Of a DNA stretch of 64,000 nucleotides, positions 52,111 to 61,565 are shown piece after piece. The notes below the pieces were generated by a model. That model ran no database searches, was not told the DNA's origin, and saw only the letters and a program-made list of their open reading frames with translations. Position 1 is the stretch's first letter. Each line of letters begins with the position of its first letter. Source of the DNA: Pelagibius sp965227505 (GTDB taxonomy: Bacteria > Pseudomonadota > Alphaproteobacteria > Kiloniellales > Kiloniellaceae); the NCBI RefSeq assembly GCF_965227505.1, contig NZ_OZ245757.1, forward strand, positions 3,968,001 to 4,032,000, given 5' to 3'. Made by a program: the position numbers and the translations under genes.

Positions 52111-52839
52111 ATGTCCCTAGGCCTGCACGAAAACCGCCAGCGCCGCCGCAGGCGCTTCTGGTGGGCCGTGACCAAGTGGTGCCTGGCCCTGATCGCCATC
52201 GTTGCGGCCGGTGCATATTCTTACCGCATCGGTTCCCAGCTTGCGGCCCGCGACGTCACCAAGGCCGAGCAGCGCATTGCCGAACTCACCCAGGAAGTCA
52301 GCGGGCTGGAGCGTCAGTCGGCGGCCCTGGCCAGCGAGCTTGCGAGATCGAAGGAGGCCATCGCCGCGTGGCAGCAGCGCTACGAGCGCGAGGTGCCCAC
52401 AGGCTTTGTCCGCGAACTGATGGATCTGGTGCGGCGGAAGCTGGATGCCGGTGCCGATCAGGAGCGACTCACCTTTCTGGTCTCGGCCGCGGAGAAGCCG
52501 CGCATCTGCGATGAAGCGCCTGAGACCAAGCGCTTCATTGTCACAACCTCGTTGCAGAAGGGGGCGAACGATGCCGTCAGCTTCGCCGACCGCAGCATCA
52601 CGGTTACGGCCAGCGGAGCGGCGGCGCGCGATGCCGACGGCAATATCGAAGCCTGGTTCGATCCCGACCAGCCGGTGAAGGTGGCCTTCACCGAGTTGGG
52701 TGGAAAGTCGGTGACGGCGGAGGGTCCCTTGCCGCTGCACCGCTCCATCGTCGTCGGCAATGACGAGTACCGCTTCACCTTTCTGCCCGGCGCGCGGGGC
52801 TTTTTGTCCGTGACGGCCGACCGCTGCGACTACCCGTGA
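52111..52839 (+). CDS. Membrane-anchored coiled-coil protein
   Basis: 242 residues from ATG 52111 (GTG 52099 possible). Basic N-terminus (ENRQRRRRRFWWAVTKW), one membrane helix (about 22-42), a coiled coil (about 52-85, VTKAEQRIAELTQEVSGLERQSAALASELARSKEAIAAWQQRY), then a beta-rich periplasmic domain with two Cys (ICDEAPETKRF and the terminal DRCDYP) that could form a disulfide. No recognised family. Confidence 0.68.
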   Translation: MSLGLHENRQRRRRRFWWAVTKWCLALIAIVAAGAYSYRIGSQLAARDVTKAEQRIAELTQEVSGLERQSAALASELARSKEAIAAWQQRYEREVPTGFVRELMDLVRRKLDAGADQERLTFLVSAAEKPRICDEAPETKRFIVTTSLQKGANDAVSFADRSITVTASGAAARDADGNIEAWFDPDQPVKVAFTELGGKSVTAEGPLPLHRSIVVGNDEYRFTFLPGARGFLSVTADRCDYP

Positions 52840-53044
52840 GCCGGACCGCGGGCGCCTGATCGGGTCCTGAACCGCAATCGGCGCGCCGAACCGGGCACCC
52901 CGATCAATCGCTGATTTCAGGGGCCGCTGTGCGGGTGGCGTTCCCGGACGCACCCGGCCGTGAGCCGCCGGGCCCGCGGTTTCCCTGGCCGGGTGCTGCG
53001 TGCTAGGTTTTTGCGACCGGTCTCCGCCGGAAGAGGTGACAGCC

Positions 53045-55576
53045 TTGCGTTTCCCTGCCGCTCCTGACGTGCTTCTTGCCGCCGTTCTGGCGCTGACCCT
53101 CTTCCTTCCGCAGGTTTCCTCGGCACAGTCGACGACGGGCCCTGAGACCTCATCGGTGCTTGCGGGCCAGTGGACCCGCACGCTCGACCTAGTCGAACAG
53201 CAGCTCCGGCGCGCCGACACGACGGCCGAGGACGCGCGCAGCTTTCTCGACGTCACCGCCCGCGTCCGCCGCGAAGCCAGCGAGATCAAAAGTGTTGCGG
53301 AAGACAGTATCGGGGATCTGGAAAGAAGGCTCGAAGTCCTGGGCCCCGCCCCGGACCCTGAGGCAGCGCCGGAGGCCGAGGAGCTTGCGGCACAGCGCCA
53401 AGAGATCGAGGACGAACTGCAGGGCCTGCGCGCCCGCGTCGCCCAGGCCAATCTCTCTATCGTGCGGTCCGATGAACTGGACCGTCTCGTAGGCGCGCTG
53501 TCGCAACAGAAGCGCTTCGAGGCGCTGTTCCGCGTCTATCCCTTCCCCTGGTCGCCGGACACGTGGTCCCGCGGTGTGCCGGAGTTCTTCGACGTTCTGG
53601 GCAAGATTGCCCGCTCGCCGGTCACATGGTGGCAGGGCCTGGAGGGGGAGGAGCGTCGCGCCGCTATTCCCCTAAGGGTCGCCATTCTCCTCGCGCTCGC
53701 GATCGTTGTCGGGTGGTTGTTGCGGCGCTGGCTGCTGAAACGTTACGACCGCAACCCGACGCTCGCCGAACCCAGCTACGGCCGCCGCCTGATCGCCGGG
53801 ATCGCCAATGCCGCGGCGCGGGGCATCGTCCCCGCCCTGATGTTTGGCGGCCTGCTCTACCTGGCGATCTCCAGCGGGGCAACGGAACGTGGTCTGTTCT
53901 GGGCTTTGCTGGGCCTGTTCTTCGCCGTGATGATCTTCTTCTCGCTGGCCTGGGCGCTGCCCTATGCAGTGCTCTCGCCGGACATGCCCCAGTGGCGCCT
54001 GCTGAATGTTTCGCCTGATAACGCCCGCGTCCTCGGACGCCGCTTTACCTTGCTGGCGGCGTTCTTCGCGGTCGAGATTTTCATGACCGAGGCGCACAAC
54101 CAGATCGGCGTCACCGACACCTACTTCTCGCTGGCCACTTTCGTCCTGAACGCTCTTCCGGCCCTGGTCCTGATCGACATGACGCGGCGCAGCCGCTGGC
54201 TCATGGCCGCCCAAGAAGTCGCCGGTGAGGATGGCGTGCAAAGCACGCCTCAGACGGTGATCCAGTCGAGTTTTTGGCGCCTGATCCGCCGTCTTGTAAT
54301 GCTGCTGGCGATCGCCAGCATCCTTGCGGCGCTGGTCGGCTACGCCGACCTCGGCGACTTTCTGCTCTCGAACCTCGTCCTCAGCGCGATCAGCCTGGGT
54401 GGGCTCGTGATCCTGCGCGGCCTGGGCCGCGAGCTTGTCGGCGTCTACCTGCGCTCCGGCTTCATGACCGAGTACCTGGCGCTCCGCCACGTCGCCCGCA
54501 GGCGGATCAAGTTCTGGCTGCGCATGCTGTTGGATGCAGTCTTCGCCGTGGTCGGTGCAGTGCTGATTGCCTCAATCTGGTCGTCGCCTTTCGGCGAGTT
54601 CTGGACCGAGGCGCGCCGCTTGGCGACGGGGATCTCCATCGGTGGCGTGACCATCTCCCTTGCCGACGTCTTCGCGGCTGCGATTGTCTTCGCCGTCGTG
54701 CTTCTCCTGACGCGGCTGTTCCAGAGGTTCCTGCGCAATCGGGTCCTGCCCGAGTCCGGTTTTGACTCCGGCGTTCAGCACTCGCTGGCTGCCGGCTTCG
54801 GCTACCTGGGGATCATCCTCGCGACGATGTTCGGCATTTCGGCGCTGGGTATCGACCTCTCCAACATCGCCCTCATTGCCGGTGCGCTCTCCGTCGGCAT
54901 CGGCTTTGGCCTGCAGACCGTGGTCAGCAACTTCGTTTCGGGCATCATTCTGCTCATCGAACGGCCGATCAAGGTGGGCGACTGGGTGGTGGTCGGCGCC
55001 AACGAGGGCTTCGTCAAACAGATCACCGTGCGCTCGACAGAACTGCAGACCTTCCAGCGCGCCTCGGTGATCATTCCCAACTCGGACTTCATCTCGACCC
55101 CGGTGATCAACTGGACCCACAAGGATCATTACGGCCGTATTGAGGTTCCGGTCGGTGTCGCCTACGGATCGGATGTGGAAAAGGTGAAGGAGATTCTGCT
55201 CGGCTGCGCCGGGCGCCACGAACAGGTGCTGACTTCGCCGGAGCCCCATGTGCTGTTCACGAACTTCGGCAACAGCAGCCTCGACTTCGAACTGCGCTGC
55301 TTCACCAACGAGGTGAGCTATCGGCTCTTGATCGGCAGCGACCTGCGGTTCGAAATCGACCGGCAGTTCCGCGAGGCGGGCATCGAGATTCCGTTCCCGC
55401 AACGTGTCGTTCACATGGCCGACTCCGCCGCCGCAACGTCAGCGGAAGCGCCCGCTGGTCCGGATCTCGGGTCGGGTCCCGAAGCTGCCGGCCCCAGGCC
55501 CCGGTCCGACGGTCCGAGGGCCCCCGATCCCAGGGTCCTGGGTTCGGAAGGCCCGGATTCCGACGGGTCACTCTGA
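53045..55576 (+). CDS. Large MscS-family mechanosensitive channel (DUF3772-type N-terminus)
   Basis: 843 residues from TTG 53045 (GGAAGAGG upstream), which gives a signal peptide ending SSAQS. Periplasmic coiled-coil domain (about 30-170, DUF3772-like), about ten membrane helices, then the MscS core: GLQTVVSNFVSGIILLIERPIKVGDWVVVG and IPNSDFISTPVINWT. The C-terminal ~45 residues are Pro/Gly/Asp-rich and low complexity. Releases solutes on hypo-osmotic shock, in the MscK/YbiO size class. The exact start is uncertain (GTG 53036 close by). Confidence 0.9.
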   Translation: MRFPAAPDVLLAAVLALTLFLPQVSSAQSTTGPETSSVLAGQWTRTLDLVEQQLRRADTTAEDARSFLDVTARVRREASEIKSVAEDSIGDLERRLEVLGPAPDPEAAPEAEELAAQRQEIEDELQGLRARVAQANLSIVRSDELDRLVGALSQQKRFEALFRVYPFPWSPDTWSRGVPEFFDVLGKIARSPVTWWQGLEGEERRAAIPLRVAILLALAIVVGWLLRRWLLKRYDRNPTLAEPSYGRRLIAGIANAAARGIVPALMFGGLLYLAISSGATERGLFWALLGLFFAVMIFFSLAWALPYAVLSPDMPQWRLLNVSPDNARVLGRRFTLLAAFFAVEIFMTEAHNQIGVTDTYFSLATFVLNALPALVLIDMTRRSRWLMAAQEVAGEDGVQSTPQTVIQSSFWRLIRRLVMLLAIASILAALVGYADLGDFLLSNLVLSAISLGGLVILRGLGRELVGVYLRSGFMTEYLALRHVARRRIKFWLRMLLDAVFAVVGAVLIASIWSSPFGEFWTEARRLATGISIGGVTISLADVFAAAIVFAVVLLLTRLFQRFLRNRVLPESGFDSGVQHSLAAGFGYLGIILATMFGISALGIDLSNIALIAGALSVGIGFGLQTVVSNFVSGIILLIERPIKVGDWVVVGANEGFVKQITVRSTELQTFQRASVIIPNSDFISTPVINWTHKDHYGRIEVPVGVAYGSDVEKVKEILLGCAGRHEQVLTSPEPHVLFTNFGNSSLDFELRCFTNEVSYRLLIGSDLRFEIDRQFREAGIEIPFPQRVVHMADSAAATSAEAPAGPDLGSGPEAAGPRPRSDGPRAPDPRVLGSEGPDSDGSL

Positions 55577-55655
55577 GCGACCGGCCTAATCGTCGCGATC
55601 ATTGATGACTGGAATTTCCCCACCGTAGGACTATCCTCACTGGCGGGGAGCGGCC

Positions 55656-57308
55656 ATGGATCAAGACCATCACCACCCGCTGGTCGGGGCTCTGCGCCGG
55701 CAGTTGGCGGACGGCGGATTGAGCCGCCGGGCCTTTCTGCGCCAGGCGACCCTGCTGGGGCTGGCTCCGGCGGCGGCTTACGCAATGGCCGGCCTGGGGA
55801 CCGCGCCCGCGTCCGAAGCGGCGGCGGGCGGTCTGCGGGGCGGGCGTCTGACGCTCGGCATGCGCATCCAACCGGTTTCCGATCCGCACGCGCTCGACTG
55901 GCTGCCGGCGGCCAACCTGGTCCATCAGGTCTGTCAGCCCCTGACCTGGACCGGCTTCGACAACGTGACGCGGCCCAGGTTGCTGTCTTCCTGGTCGGTA
56001 TCGCCCGACCTGCGCAGCTGGGATCTCTTCCTGCGCCGCGATGTGACCTGGCACAGCGGCCGCGCCTTTACGTCCGATGACGTCATCTGGAACCTGCGCC
56101 GGCTGCTTGATCCCGCGACCGGCTCGTCGGCCCTCGGGATGATGCAGTCCTACCTGCTGGTCGACGAGCCCTGCCAGGGCTGCAACGGGCCGGCCCTGTG
56201 GGATGCCGCGGCGATCGAGAAGGTGGATGATTTTCATCTGCGCCTGAACCTGAAGCGCCCTCAGGTCGCGGTGCCGGAGCACCTCTTCCACTACACCAAC
56301 GTCATGCTGGATCCCGACGAGGGCGGCCGCTTCGGCGTGGGTGCCAACGGGACCGGCCCCTTCGCGCTTACGGAGCTCAGCGTCGGGGAGGGCGCGGTGC
56401 TGCGCGCCCAGCATGGCCACTCCGCCTTTGCCGCCTGCCTGGACGAACTGCGGCTGATCGACCTGGGGGACGATCCGAATGCCGCAGCGGCAGCCCTGGT
56501 ATCGCGTCAGGTCGATGGCCTCGACCGTTGCGACTACGCGGTCGCCGAAAGCCTGGCAGAAAACCCTGATTTCGAGATGCACCGGACCACGACGACGGCC
56601 ACCGCGCTGTTGCAAATGAAGGTCGACGTGCCGCCCTTCGACGACGTGCGCGTGCGCCGGGCGATGCGCCTGGCACTGGACCCGGCTGCAATCACGCGGC
56701 TGGCGCTGCGGGGCTTCGGCGTTCCCGCCGAACACCACCTGGTATCGCCAGCACACCCGGACTATGCCGAGCTGCCGCCGATGGGCCGCGATCTTGAAGA
56801 GGCCCGCCGGCTGCTGGCGGCCGCCGGCCATCCCGACGGCATCGATATCCGGATCAGCTGCAAGACCTGGCCGGCCTGGGAGCTTTCGGCGGTTCAGGCG
56901 ATGGCCGAGCAGTACGCCGAAGCCGGCATCCGCGCCGCCATCGACGTGATGCCGGCGGCCCGATTCTGGGAGGTCTGGGACAAGGTGCCGCTGGCGTTCG
57001 TGGAATGGGCGCCGCGGCCGCTCGGCTTTATGCTGCTGGGACTGACGGTGCGCTCCGGCGGGGCCTGGAACACCACGGGTTTCTCGGATGCGTCCATCGA
57101 TGCCCTTCTGGCGGAGGCCGAGGCGACCTTGGACCCGGCGGCGCGGCGGCCGCTGTTGCGCCAGGTCCAGGCGCGGATGCAGGAAGCTGGTCCTATGGTG
57201 CAGCCCTCCTGGCTCTCGGTGGTGACGGTGATGTCGAAGCGCGTGAAGGGCTTCCGCCTTCACCCCACGACCCTGCTTTCCGCCGGCGACTACGCGGTCG
57301 CTTCTTAG
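55656..57308 (+). CDS. Tat-exported oligopeptide-type ABC substrate-binding protein
   Basis: 550 residues. Twin-arginine signal (LSRRAFLRQATLLGLAPAAAYAM, about 22-45). SBP_bac_5 fold: DLRSWDLFLRRDVTWHSGRAFTSDDVIWNLRRLLDP, FDDVRVRRAMRLALDPAAI, GRDLEEARRLLAAAGHPDGIDI. Family binds peptides, nickel, glutathione or sugars. No ABC permease or ATPase genes are adjacent, so it is an orphan that must use a remote transporter. Confidence 0.89.
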   Translation: MDQDHHHPLVGALRRQLADGGLSRRAFLRQATLLGLAPAAAYAMAGLGTAPASEAAAGGLRGGRLTLGMRIQPVSDPHALDWLPAANLVHQVCQPLTWTGFDNVTRPRLLSSWSVSPDLRSWDLFLRRDVTWHSGRAFTSDDVIWNLRRLLDPATGSSALGMMQSYLLVDEPCQGCNGPALWDAAAIEKVDDFHLRLNLKRPQVAVPEHLFHYTNVMLDPDEGGRFGVGANGTGPFALTELSVGEGAVLRAQHGHSAFAACLDELRLIDLGDDPNAAAAALVSRQVDGLDRCDYAVAESLAENPDFEMHRTTTTATALLQMKVDVPPFDDVRVRRAMRLALDPAAITRLALRGFGVPAEHHLVSPAHPDYAELPPMGRDLEEARRLLAAAGHPDGIDIRISCKTWPAWELSAVQAMAEQYAEAGIRAAIDVMPAARFWEVWDKVPLAFVEWAPRPLGFMLLGLTVRSGGAWNTTGFSDASIDALLAEAEATLDPAARRPLLRQVQARMQEAGPMVQPSWLSVVTVMSKRVKGFRLHPTTLLSAGDYAVAS

Positions 57309-57440
57309 CTTTCGCTGTACAAAGGCGGTTGCGTCCGGTGGCGGGATGCCTAAACTCGCCTGCCCCGAAAGGGGTTCCAGGCCAAAGCGCAGGAGAGGGC
57401 GCGGACGTCGGGGCCCCGGCGATGAACTGGGAGAGGCGTT

Positions 57441-57863
57441 ATGCAAGACGGCTATGCGGGCGACCTGCGCCCGGCCGAGGCCTGGGAGCTCCTGAAGGAG
57501 AACCCCAAGGCGGCTCTGGTCGACGTGCGCACCCTGCCGGAGTGGAACTTCGTCGGCCTGCCGCGGCTGGACAGCCTGGGCAAGGAGACCATCTGCGTAT
57601 CCTGGCAGAGCTTTCCGGACATGGGGATGAATGCCGCCTTCGTCGAAGAGGTGGCGGCCCGCGGTGTTGAAAAGGACCAGCCGGTGCTGCTGATCTGCCG
57701 GTCCGGCGCGCGCTCGCGCTCGGCCGCCATGGCGCTGACAGCGGCCGGCTTCGGGCCCTGCTACAATGTGGCCGAAGGCTTCGAAGGCGACCGCGACGGC
57801 GACCTGCACCGCGGCTCCGTCGGGGGCTGGAAGGTGGCCGGGCTGCCCTGGGCCCAGGGCTGA
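57441..57863 (+). CDS. Rhodanese-domain protein
   Basis: 140 residues. Single rhodanese domain; active-site loop C86-RSGARS in LLICRSGARSRSAAMAL. Sulfurtransferase, probably handling persulfide. It lies 97 bp before metZ, so a link to sulfide assimilation is plausible. The stop is the first of four in-frame TGA codons in a 15-bp tandem repeat. Confidence 0.9.
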   Translation: MQDGYAGDLRPAEAWELLKENPKAALVDVRTLPEWNFVGLPRLDSLGKETICVSWQSFPDMGMNAAFVEEVAARGVEKDQPVLLICRSGARSRSAAMALTAAGFGPCYNVAEGFEGDRDGDLHRGSVGGWKVAGLPWAQG

Positions 57864-57914
57864 CGGGTGCAGGGCTGACGGGTGCAGGGCTGACGGGCGC
57901 AGGTCTGACAGGCG
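57855..57914 (+). repeat. 15-bp tandem repeat (4 units) with four in-frame stop codons
   Basis: CAGGGCTGACGGGTG at 57855, 57870, 57885 (ends GCG) and a variant at 57900. Because the unit is 15 bp, TGA recurs in the rhodanese frame at 57861, 57876, 57891 and 57906. The clearest example of the stop-straddling repeat pattern. Confidence 0.92.
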
Positions 57915-57959
57915 CCGGGACGACGCAGGCCGCAAGACGGGCGAGAAGGGAAAGAGGAC

Positions 57960-59153
57960 GTGCCCAAGGATTCAAACAGGACGCGGCGCTGGCGGCCGCA
58001 GACCGAACTCGTGCGCGGCGGTCAGGCGCGCAGCGCCTTCGACGAAACCAGCGAAGCGCTCTATCTGACCTCCGGCTACGTCTACTCTTCGGCTGAGGAA
58101 GCAGAGGCCGCTTTCAAGGGCGACAAGGAGCGTTTCGTCTACTCGCGTTACGCCAACCCCACGGTCGCCATGTTCGAGGACCGCCTGCGCCTGCTGGAAG
58201 GGGCCGAGGCCTGCCGCGCCACCGCCAGCGGCATGGGTGCCGTCTTCGCCGCCCTGATCTGTCAGCTGAAGGCGGGCGACCGCGTGGTCGCTTCCCGCGC
58301 GCTCTTCGGCTCCTGCCACTACATCGTGTCCGAGATGCTGCCGCGCTACGGCATCGAAACCCAGTTGGTCGACGGCACCGACCTGGAGGCCTGGGAGGCG
58401 GCTCTGTCCCGCCCGGCGACCTGCGTGTTCCTGGAGACGCCTTCCAACCCGACCCTGGAGGTGATCGACCTGAAGGCGGTGAGCGACCTCGCCCATGCCG
58501 CCGGCGCCTCGGTGGTGGTGGACAACGTCTTCGCCACGCCGATGCTGCAGCGTCCGCTCGACTTCGGCGCCGACGTGGTGGTCTATTCCGCCACCAAGCA
58601 CATCGACGGGCAGGGGCGTTGCATGGGCGGCGCCATCCTCTCCAGCGAGGCCTTCATCAAGGACCACCTGCAGAACTACTACCGCCACACCGGCCCCTCC
58701 ATGAGCCCCTTCAACGCCTGGGTCATGCTGAAAGGCCTGGAGACCCTGGACCTGCGGGTTCAGCGTCACTGCGCCAACGCGCTGGCGGTGGCGGAGTTCC
58801 TGGAAGCTCAGCCCGGCGTCACCCGGGTGTTCTACCCCGGCCTCGCCAGCCATCCCCAGGCGGACCTGGCCAAGCGCCAGATGAAGGGCGCCAGCACCAT
58901 GGTCGCGCTGGATCTGGAGGGCGGCAAGGAGCGCGCCTTCCGCTTCCTGAATGCGCTGGAGGTGATCGACATCTCCAACAATCTGGGCGACGCCAAGAGC
59001 CTGATCACCCATCCGGCCACCACCACCCATCAGCGCCTCTCGCCGGAGGACCGCGCAGAGCAGGGCATCGGCGACGGCCTGCTGCGGCTCTCCGTCGGCC
59101 TGGAAGACCCGGCTGATCTGATCGAGGATCTGGAACTGGCGTTGAAGGCCTGA
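57960..59153 (+). CDS. metZ: O-succinylhomoserine sulfhydrylase
   Basis: 397 residues from GTG 57960 (AAGAGGA upstream). PLP enzyme of the Cys/Met metabolism family; Schiff-base Lys213 in YSATKHIDGQGRCMGG, phosphate-binding ASGMGAVFAAL, and YSRYANPTV. Converts O-succinylhomoserine plus sulfide to homocysteine. The RCMGG after the Lys and the general pattern favour MetZ over cystathionine synthases. Neighbouring rhodanese and MetE-like genes fit methionine synthesis. Confidence 0.93.
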   Translation: MPKDSNRTRRWRPQTELVRGGQARSAFDETSEALYLTSGYVYSSAEEAEAAFKGDKERFVYSRYANPTVAMFEDRLRLLEGAEACRATASGMGAVFAALICQLKAGDRVVASRALFGSCHYIVSEMLPRYGIETQLVDGTDLEAWEAALSRPATCVFLETPSNPTLEVIDLKAVSDLAHAAGASVVVDNVFATPMLQRPLDFGADVVVYSATKHIDGQGRCMGGAILSSEAFIKDHLQNYYRHTGPSMSPFNAWVMLKGLETLDLRVQRHCANALAVAEFLEAQPGVTRVFYPGLASHPQADLAKRQMKGASTMVALDLEGGKERAFRFLNALEVIDISNNLGDAKSLITHPATTTHQRLSPEDRAEQGIGDGLLRLSVGLEDPADLIEDLELALKA

Positions 59154-59208
59154 ACACCCACCTCTAAGCTTGCTGGCGAGCCACATCGATCGGGGACCGA
59201 CTCACAGC

Positions 59209-59970
59209 ATGCAAATGACGCTCGATGCGGACAGGATCATTGCGACGATCGATACGCTGGAGCGGCGGATCGGCGAACGCTTTCCCGAAGCCGGGCTGCG
59301 CGAAGTTGCCGGGGACTTTACCCGGATGGCCCGTGAGATGCGCAACGACGCCCTGGCGCTGGGGCGGCCCAACTGGCGCCTGCGGCTGATCACCGTCGGT
59401 ATCCTGACGGCCGGCCTCGTGCTCTTCGCTCTGGTCTTCAAGGAGCTTCACTTCAGCTCGCCACTGCCCGAGGCTACGACCCTCGTGCAGATCATCGAAC
59501 CGGCCGCCAACATCGCCATCATCATGGCGCTCGGCATCGCCTTTGTCGTCAGCCTGGAATCGCGCTGGAAGCGGAAGCGGGCCCTGACCTCGCTGCATTC
59601 CCTGCGCTCCATGATCCATGTGATCGACATGTACCAGTTGACCAAGAGCCCCAGCGTGTTGCTGGACACCATAGAACCGACCGCCAGTTCCCCGAAGCGC
59701 GAGATGGGCCGTCAGGAGATCGAACGCTATCTCGACTACTGCTCGGAGATGCTGTCGCTCTGCGGCAAGATCGCCGCGCTCTATACGCAGAGCGTCCAGG
59801 ACGCCGTTGTGATCGACACCGTCAACGAACTGGAAGAACTCTCGACCAACCTCTCGCGCAAGATCTGGCAGAAGATCATGATTCTCGATCTTGCCGTCCA
59901 GGGCAGGGGGCAGGGCAGGGAGCAGGGCAGCGAGCAGGGCGCGGTTCAGGAAGTCGTGGGGTCGGCGTAG
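59209..59970 (+). CDS. Membrane protein of unknown function
   Basis: 253 residues from ATG 59209 (TTG 59170 possible). Helical N-terminus, two membrane helices (about 52-72 and 88-112), then a cytoplasmic helical domain (RKRALTSLHSLRSMIHVIDMYQLTKSPSVLLDTI ... YLDYCSEMLSLCGKIAALYTQSVQDAVVIDTVNELEELSTNLSRKIWQKIMILDL). The C-terminal GRGQGREQGSEQG is encoded by a ~12-bp repeat. Its 3' end overlaps the convergent TerB-like gene by 25 bp. Confidence 0.75.
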   Translation: MQMTLDADRIIATIDTLERRIGERFPEAGLREVAGDFTRMAREMRNDALALGRPNWRLRLITVGILTAGLVLFALVFKELHFSSPLPEATTLVQIIEPAANIAIIMALGIAFVVSLESRWKRKRALTSLHSLRSMIHVIDMYQLTKSPSVLLDTIEPTASSPKREMGRQEIERYLDYCSEMLSLCGKIAALYTQSVQDAVVIDTVNELEELSTNLSRKIWQKIMILDLAVQGRGQGREQGSEQGAVQEVVGSA

Positions 59971-60383
59971 CCGGCCGGGTCCAGGTCGAGGGCGGCGCAG
60001 ATCTCTTCAAAGACCTGTCTCTCGCTTTTGCTGAAGACGCCATCGGCGGCGCAGAGGGCCAGCACCACGCCGGGGATCACCGCGGCGCAGTCCCTGTCTT
60101 CGGCGATGCGCCGCAGCTTGCCGAGAAGCACGCTGCGGGCATGATCGCCTTCGCTGCGCAGGTCGTGGATGTATTCGTCCAGGATCGCGACGGCCTTCTG
60201 CGGGTCGTAGATCTTGAGGCCTTCCAGGCGTTCCAGGATCTCGTCCAGGCGGTAGCGCTCGGAGAGCTGGATTTCGCCGTCCGCCAGCATGGCCATGGCG
60301 GACGCGGCCATGGTGGCCTTCAGGAACGGTTTGTTGCGCTGCCTTGCGACGGCGGTCTGGATGAACTCCAAAGACTCCAGCAC
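59946..60383 (-). CDS. TerB-like (tellurite-resistance-fold) protein
   Basis: 145 residues from GTG 60383 (AGAGAGG upstream). All-helical TerB/DjlA-N-like fold with two half-repeats (KATMAASAMAMLADGEIQLSERYRLDEILERLEGL and PGVVLALCAADGVFSKSERQVFEEICAALDLDP), each with an acidic ADGE/ADGV turn that could bind metal. Cytoplasmic; function unknown. The other ter genes are absent. Confidence 0.85.
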   Translation of the reverse strand: MLESLEFIQTAVARQRNKPFLKATMAASAMAMLADGEIQLSERYRLDEILERLEGLKIYDPQKAVAILDEYIHDLRSEGDHARSVLLGKLRRIAEDRDCAAVIPGVVLALCAADGVFSKSERQVFEEICAALDLDPAGYADPTTS

Positions 60384-60475
60384 GATGCCTTACCTCTCTG
60401 TTTGCCCTGCGGCCAGTGTGCCTTCGGCAGGCCAGCGTTGTCACCTGCGCGCGCGGGACACCCGGCCCTTTTTCC

Positions 60476-61525
60476 TTAGAGGCTTTTCGCCGCTTCGCTC
60501 AGCACACGCAGCTTCCTGAGCGCCAGGTCGCGGCCGAGATGGCCGAGGCCGCAGTCCGGGGCGGCCACCAGGCGCTCGGCCGGCAGGTGCTTCAAGGCCG
60601 CCTGCAGGCGTTCGTGCAGCTCTTCGACGCTCTCGACCCGGCTGCGGGCGATGGCGATGACGCCGAAGATCACGGTCGTGTTCCTAAAGCGGTCCAGCAG
60701 CGACAGATCGTTGTGCCGGTGGGCATCCTCGATGGAGACGGCATCGACCCGGGAGGCATCCACCGCCTCGGCCAATTCAAAGTAGGCCCCTGGGTCCGCC
60801 TTGGGATAGTCCTCGTCGTCCAGCGCGTTGGGGTAGCCGCAGCACATGTGCATCACCTTGGTGACGCTGTCGGGCACGCCCTCCCAGCAGCGGTCGATGT
60901 TGTCCAGGCCATAGTTCAGCGCCGCCTCCGGTTTGCGGGCGAAGAGCGGCTCGTCGATCTGGATATGCTTGCAGCCGGCCTCGGCCAGAGCCAGTACTTC
61001 GGCGTTTAGGGCGGTCGCCAGATCGCGGCCCAGCGCCGCCGGGTCGCCGTAGTGTGCGTCGGCGGTGGTGTCGGTGATGGTCATGGGACCGGGCAGGGTG
61101 ACTTTCACCGGGCGGTCGGTGAAGCCCTGGGCGACCTGCCAGTCGTGCGGCAGGAAGGGCGCGCGCGCTTTCACCGGGCCGGTGATGGTCGGCAGGTCGG
61201 TTTCATAAGCGCCGCCGCGCAGCACCCGGTGGGTCAGGTTCTCGAAGTCGAAACCGTCGAGATGGCGGCAGTGGTAGTGGACATAGTTCTCGCGCCGCAC
61301 CTCGCCGTCGGTGGGGATGTCGATGCCAGCGCCGACCTGGTCCTCGATCACCTGGCGCGTGCCTTCGGCGAAGACCGCTTCGGCCTCCGGACCCAGGCGC
61401 TCGACGGCGGCCTGATAGGTGGTGGTGGCGATGGAGGAATCCATGGCGCCGGGGTCGAACCAGTCCGGCACCGCGACGCTCTCCGGCTTCGGATAGGCCC
61501 CGATGGTGGTGGTCAGCAAGGCCAT
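60476..61525 (-). CDS. MetE C-terminal-like methionine synthase family protein
   Basis: 349 residues from ATG 61525 (GGGGGAAG upstream). Cobalamin-independent methionine synthase C-terminal barrel only: TTTIGAYPKP, IPTDGEVRRENYVHYH, LPGPMTITDTTAD, IQIDEPLF, zinc ligands in HMCCGYPNAL and APDCGLGHL. It lacks the N-terminal half of MetE, so the methyl donor may not be methyltetrahydrofolate; homologues of this size are sometimes fed by other methyl donors. Context with metZ supports homocysteine methylation. Confidence 0.87.
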   Translation of the reverse strand: MALLTTTIGAYPKPESVAVPDWFDPGAMDSSIATTTYQAAVERLGPEAEAVFAEGTRQVIEDQVGAGIDIPTDGEVRRENYVHYHCRHLDGFDFENLTHRVLRGGAYETDLPTITGPVKARAPFLPHDWQVAQGFTDRPVKVTLPGPMTITDTTADAHYGDPAALGRDLATALNAEVLALAEAGCKHIQIDEPLFARKPEAALNYGLDNIDRCWEGVPDSVTKVMHMCCGYPNALDDEDYPKADPGAYFELAEAVDASRVDAVSIEDAHRHNDLSLLDRFRNTTVIFGVIAIARSRVESVEELHERLQAALKHLPAERLVAAPDCGLGHLGRDLALRKLRVLSEAAKSL

Positions 61526-61565
61526 GGCGTCTTCCCCCCTTAAACCCGCGCGCATTCGGCGCAGG

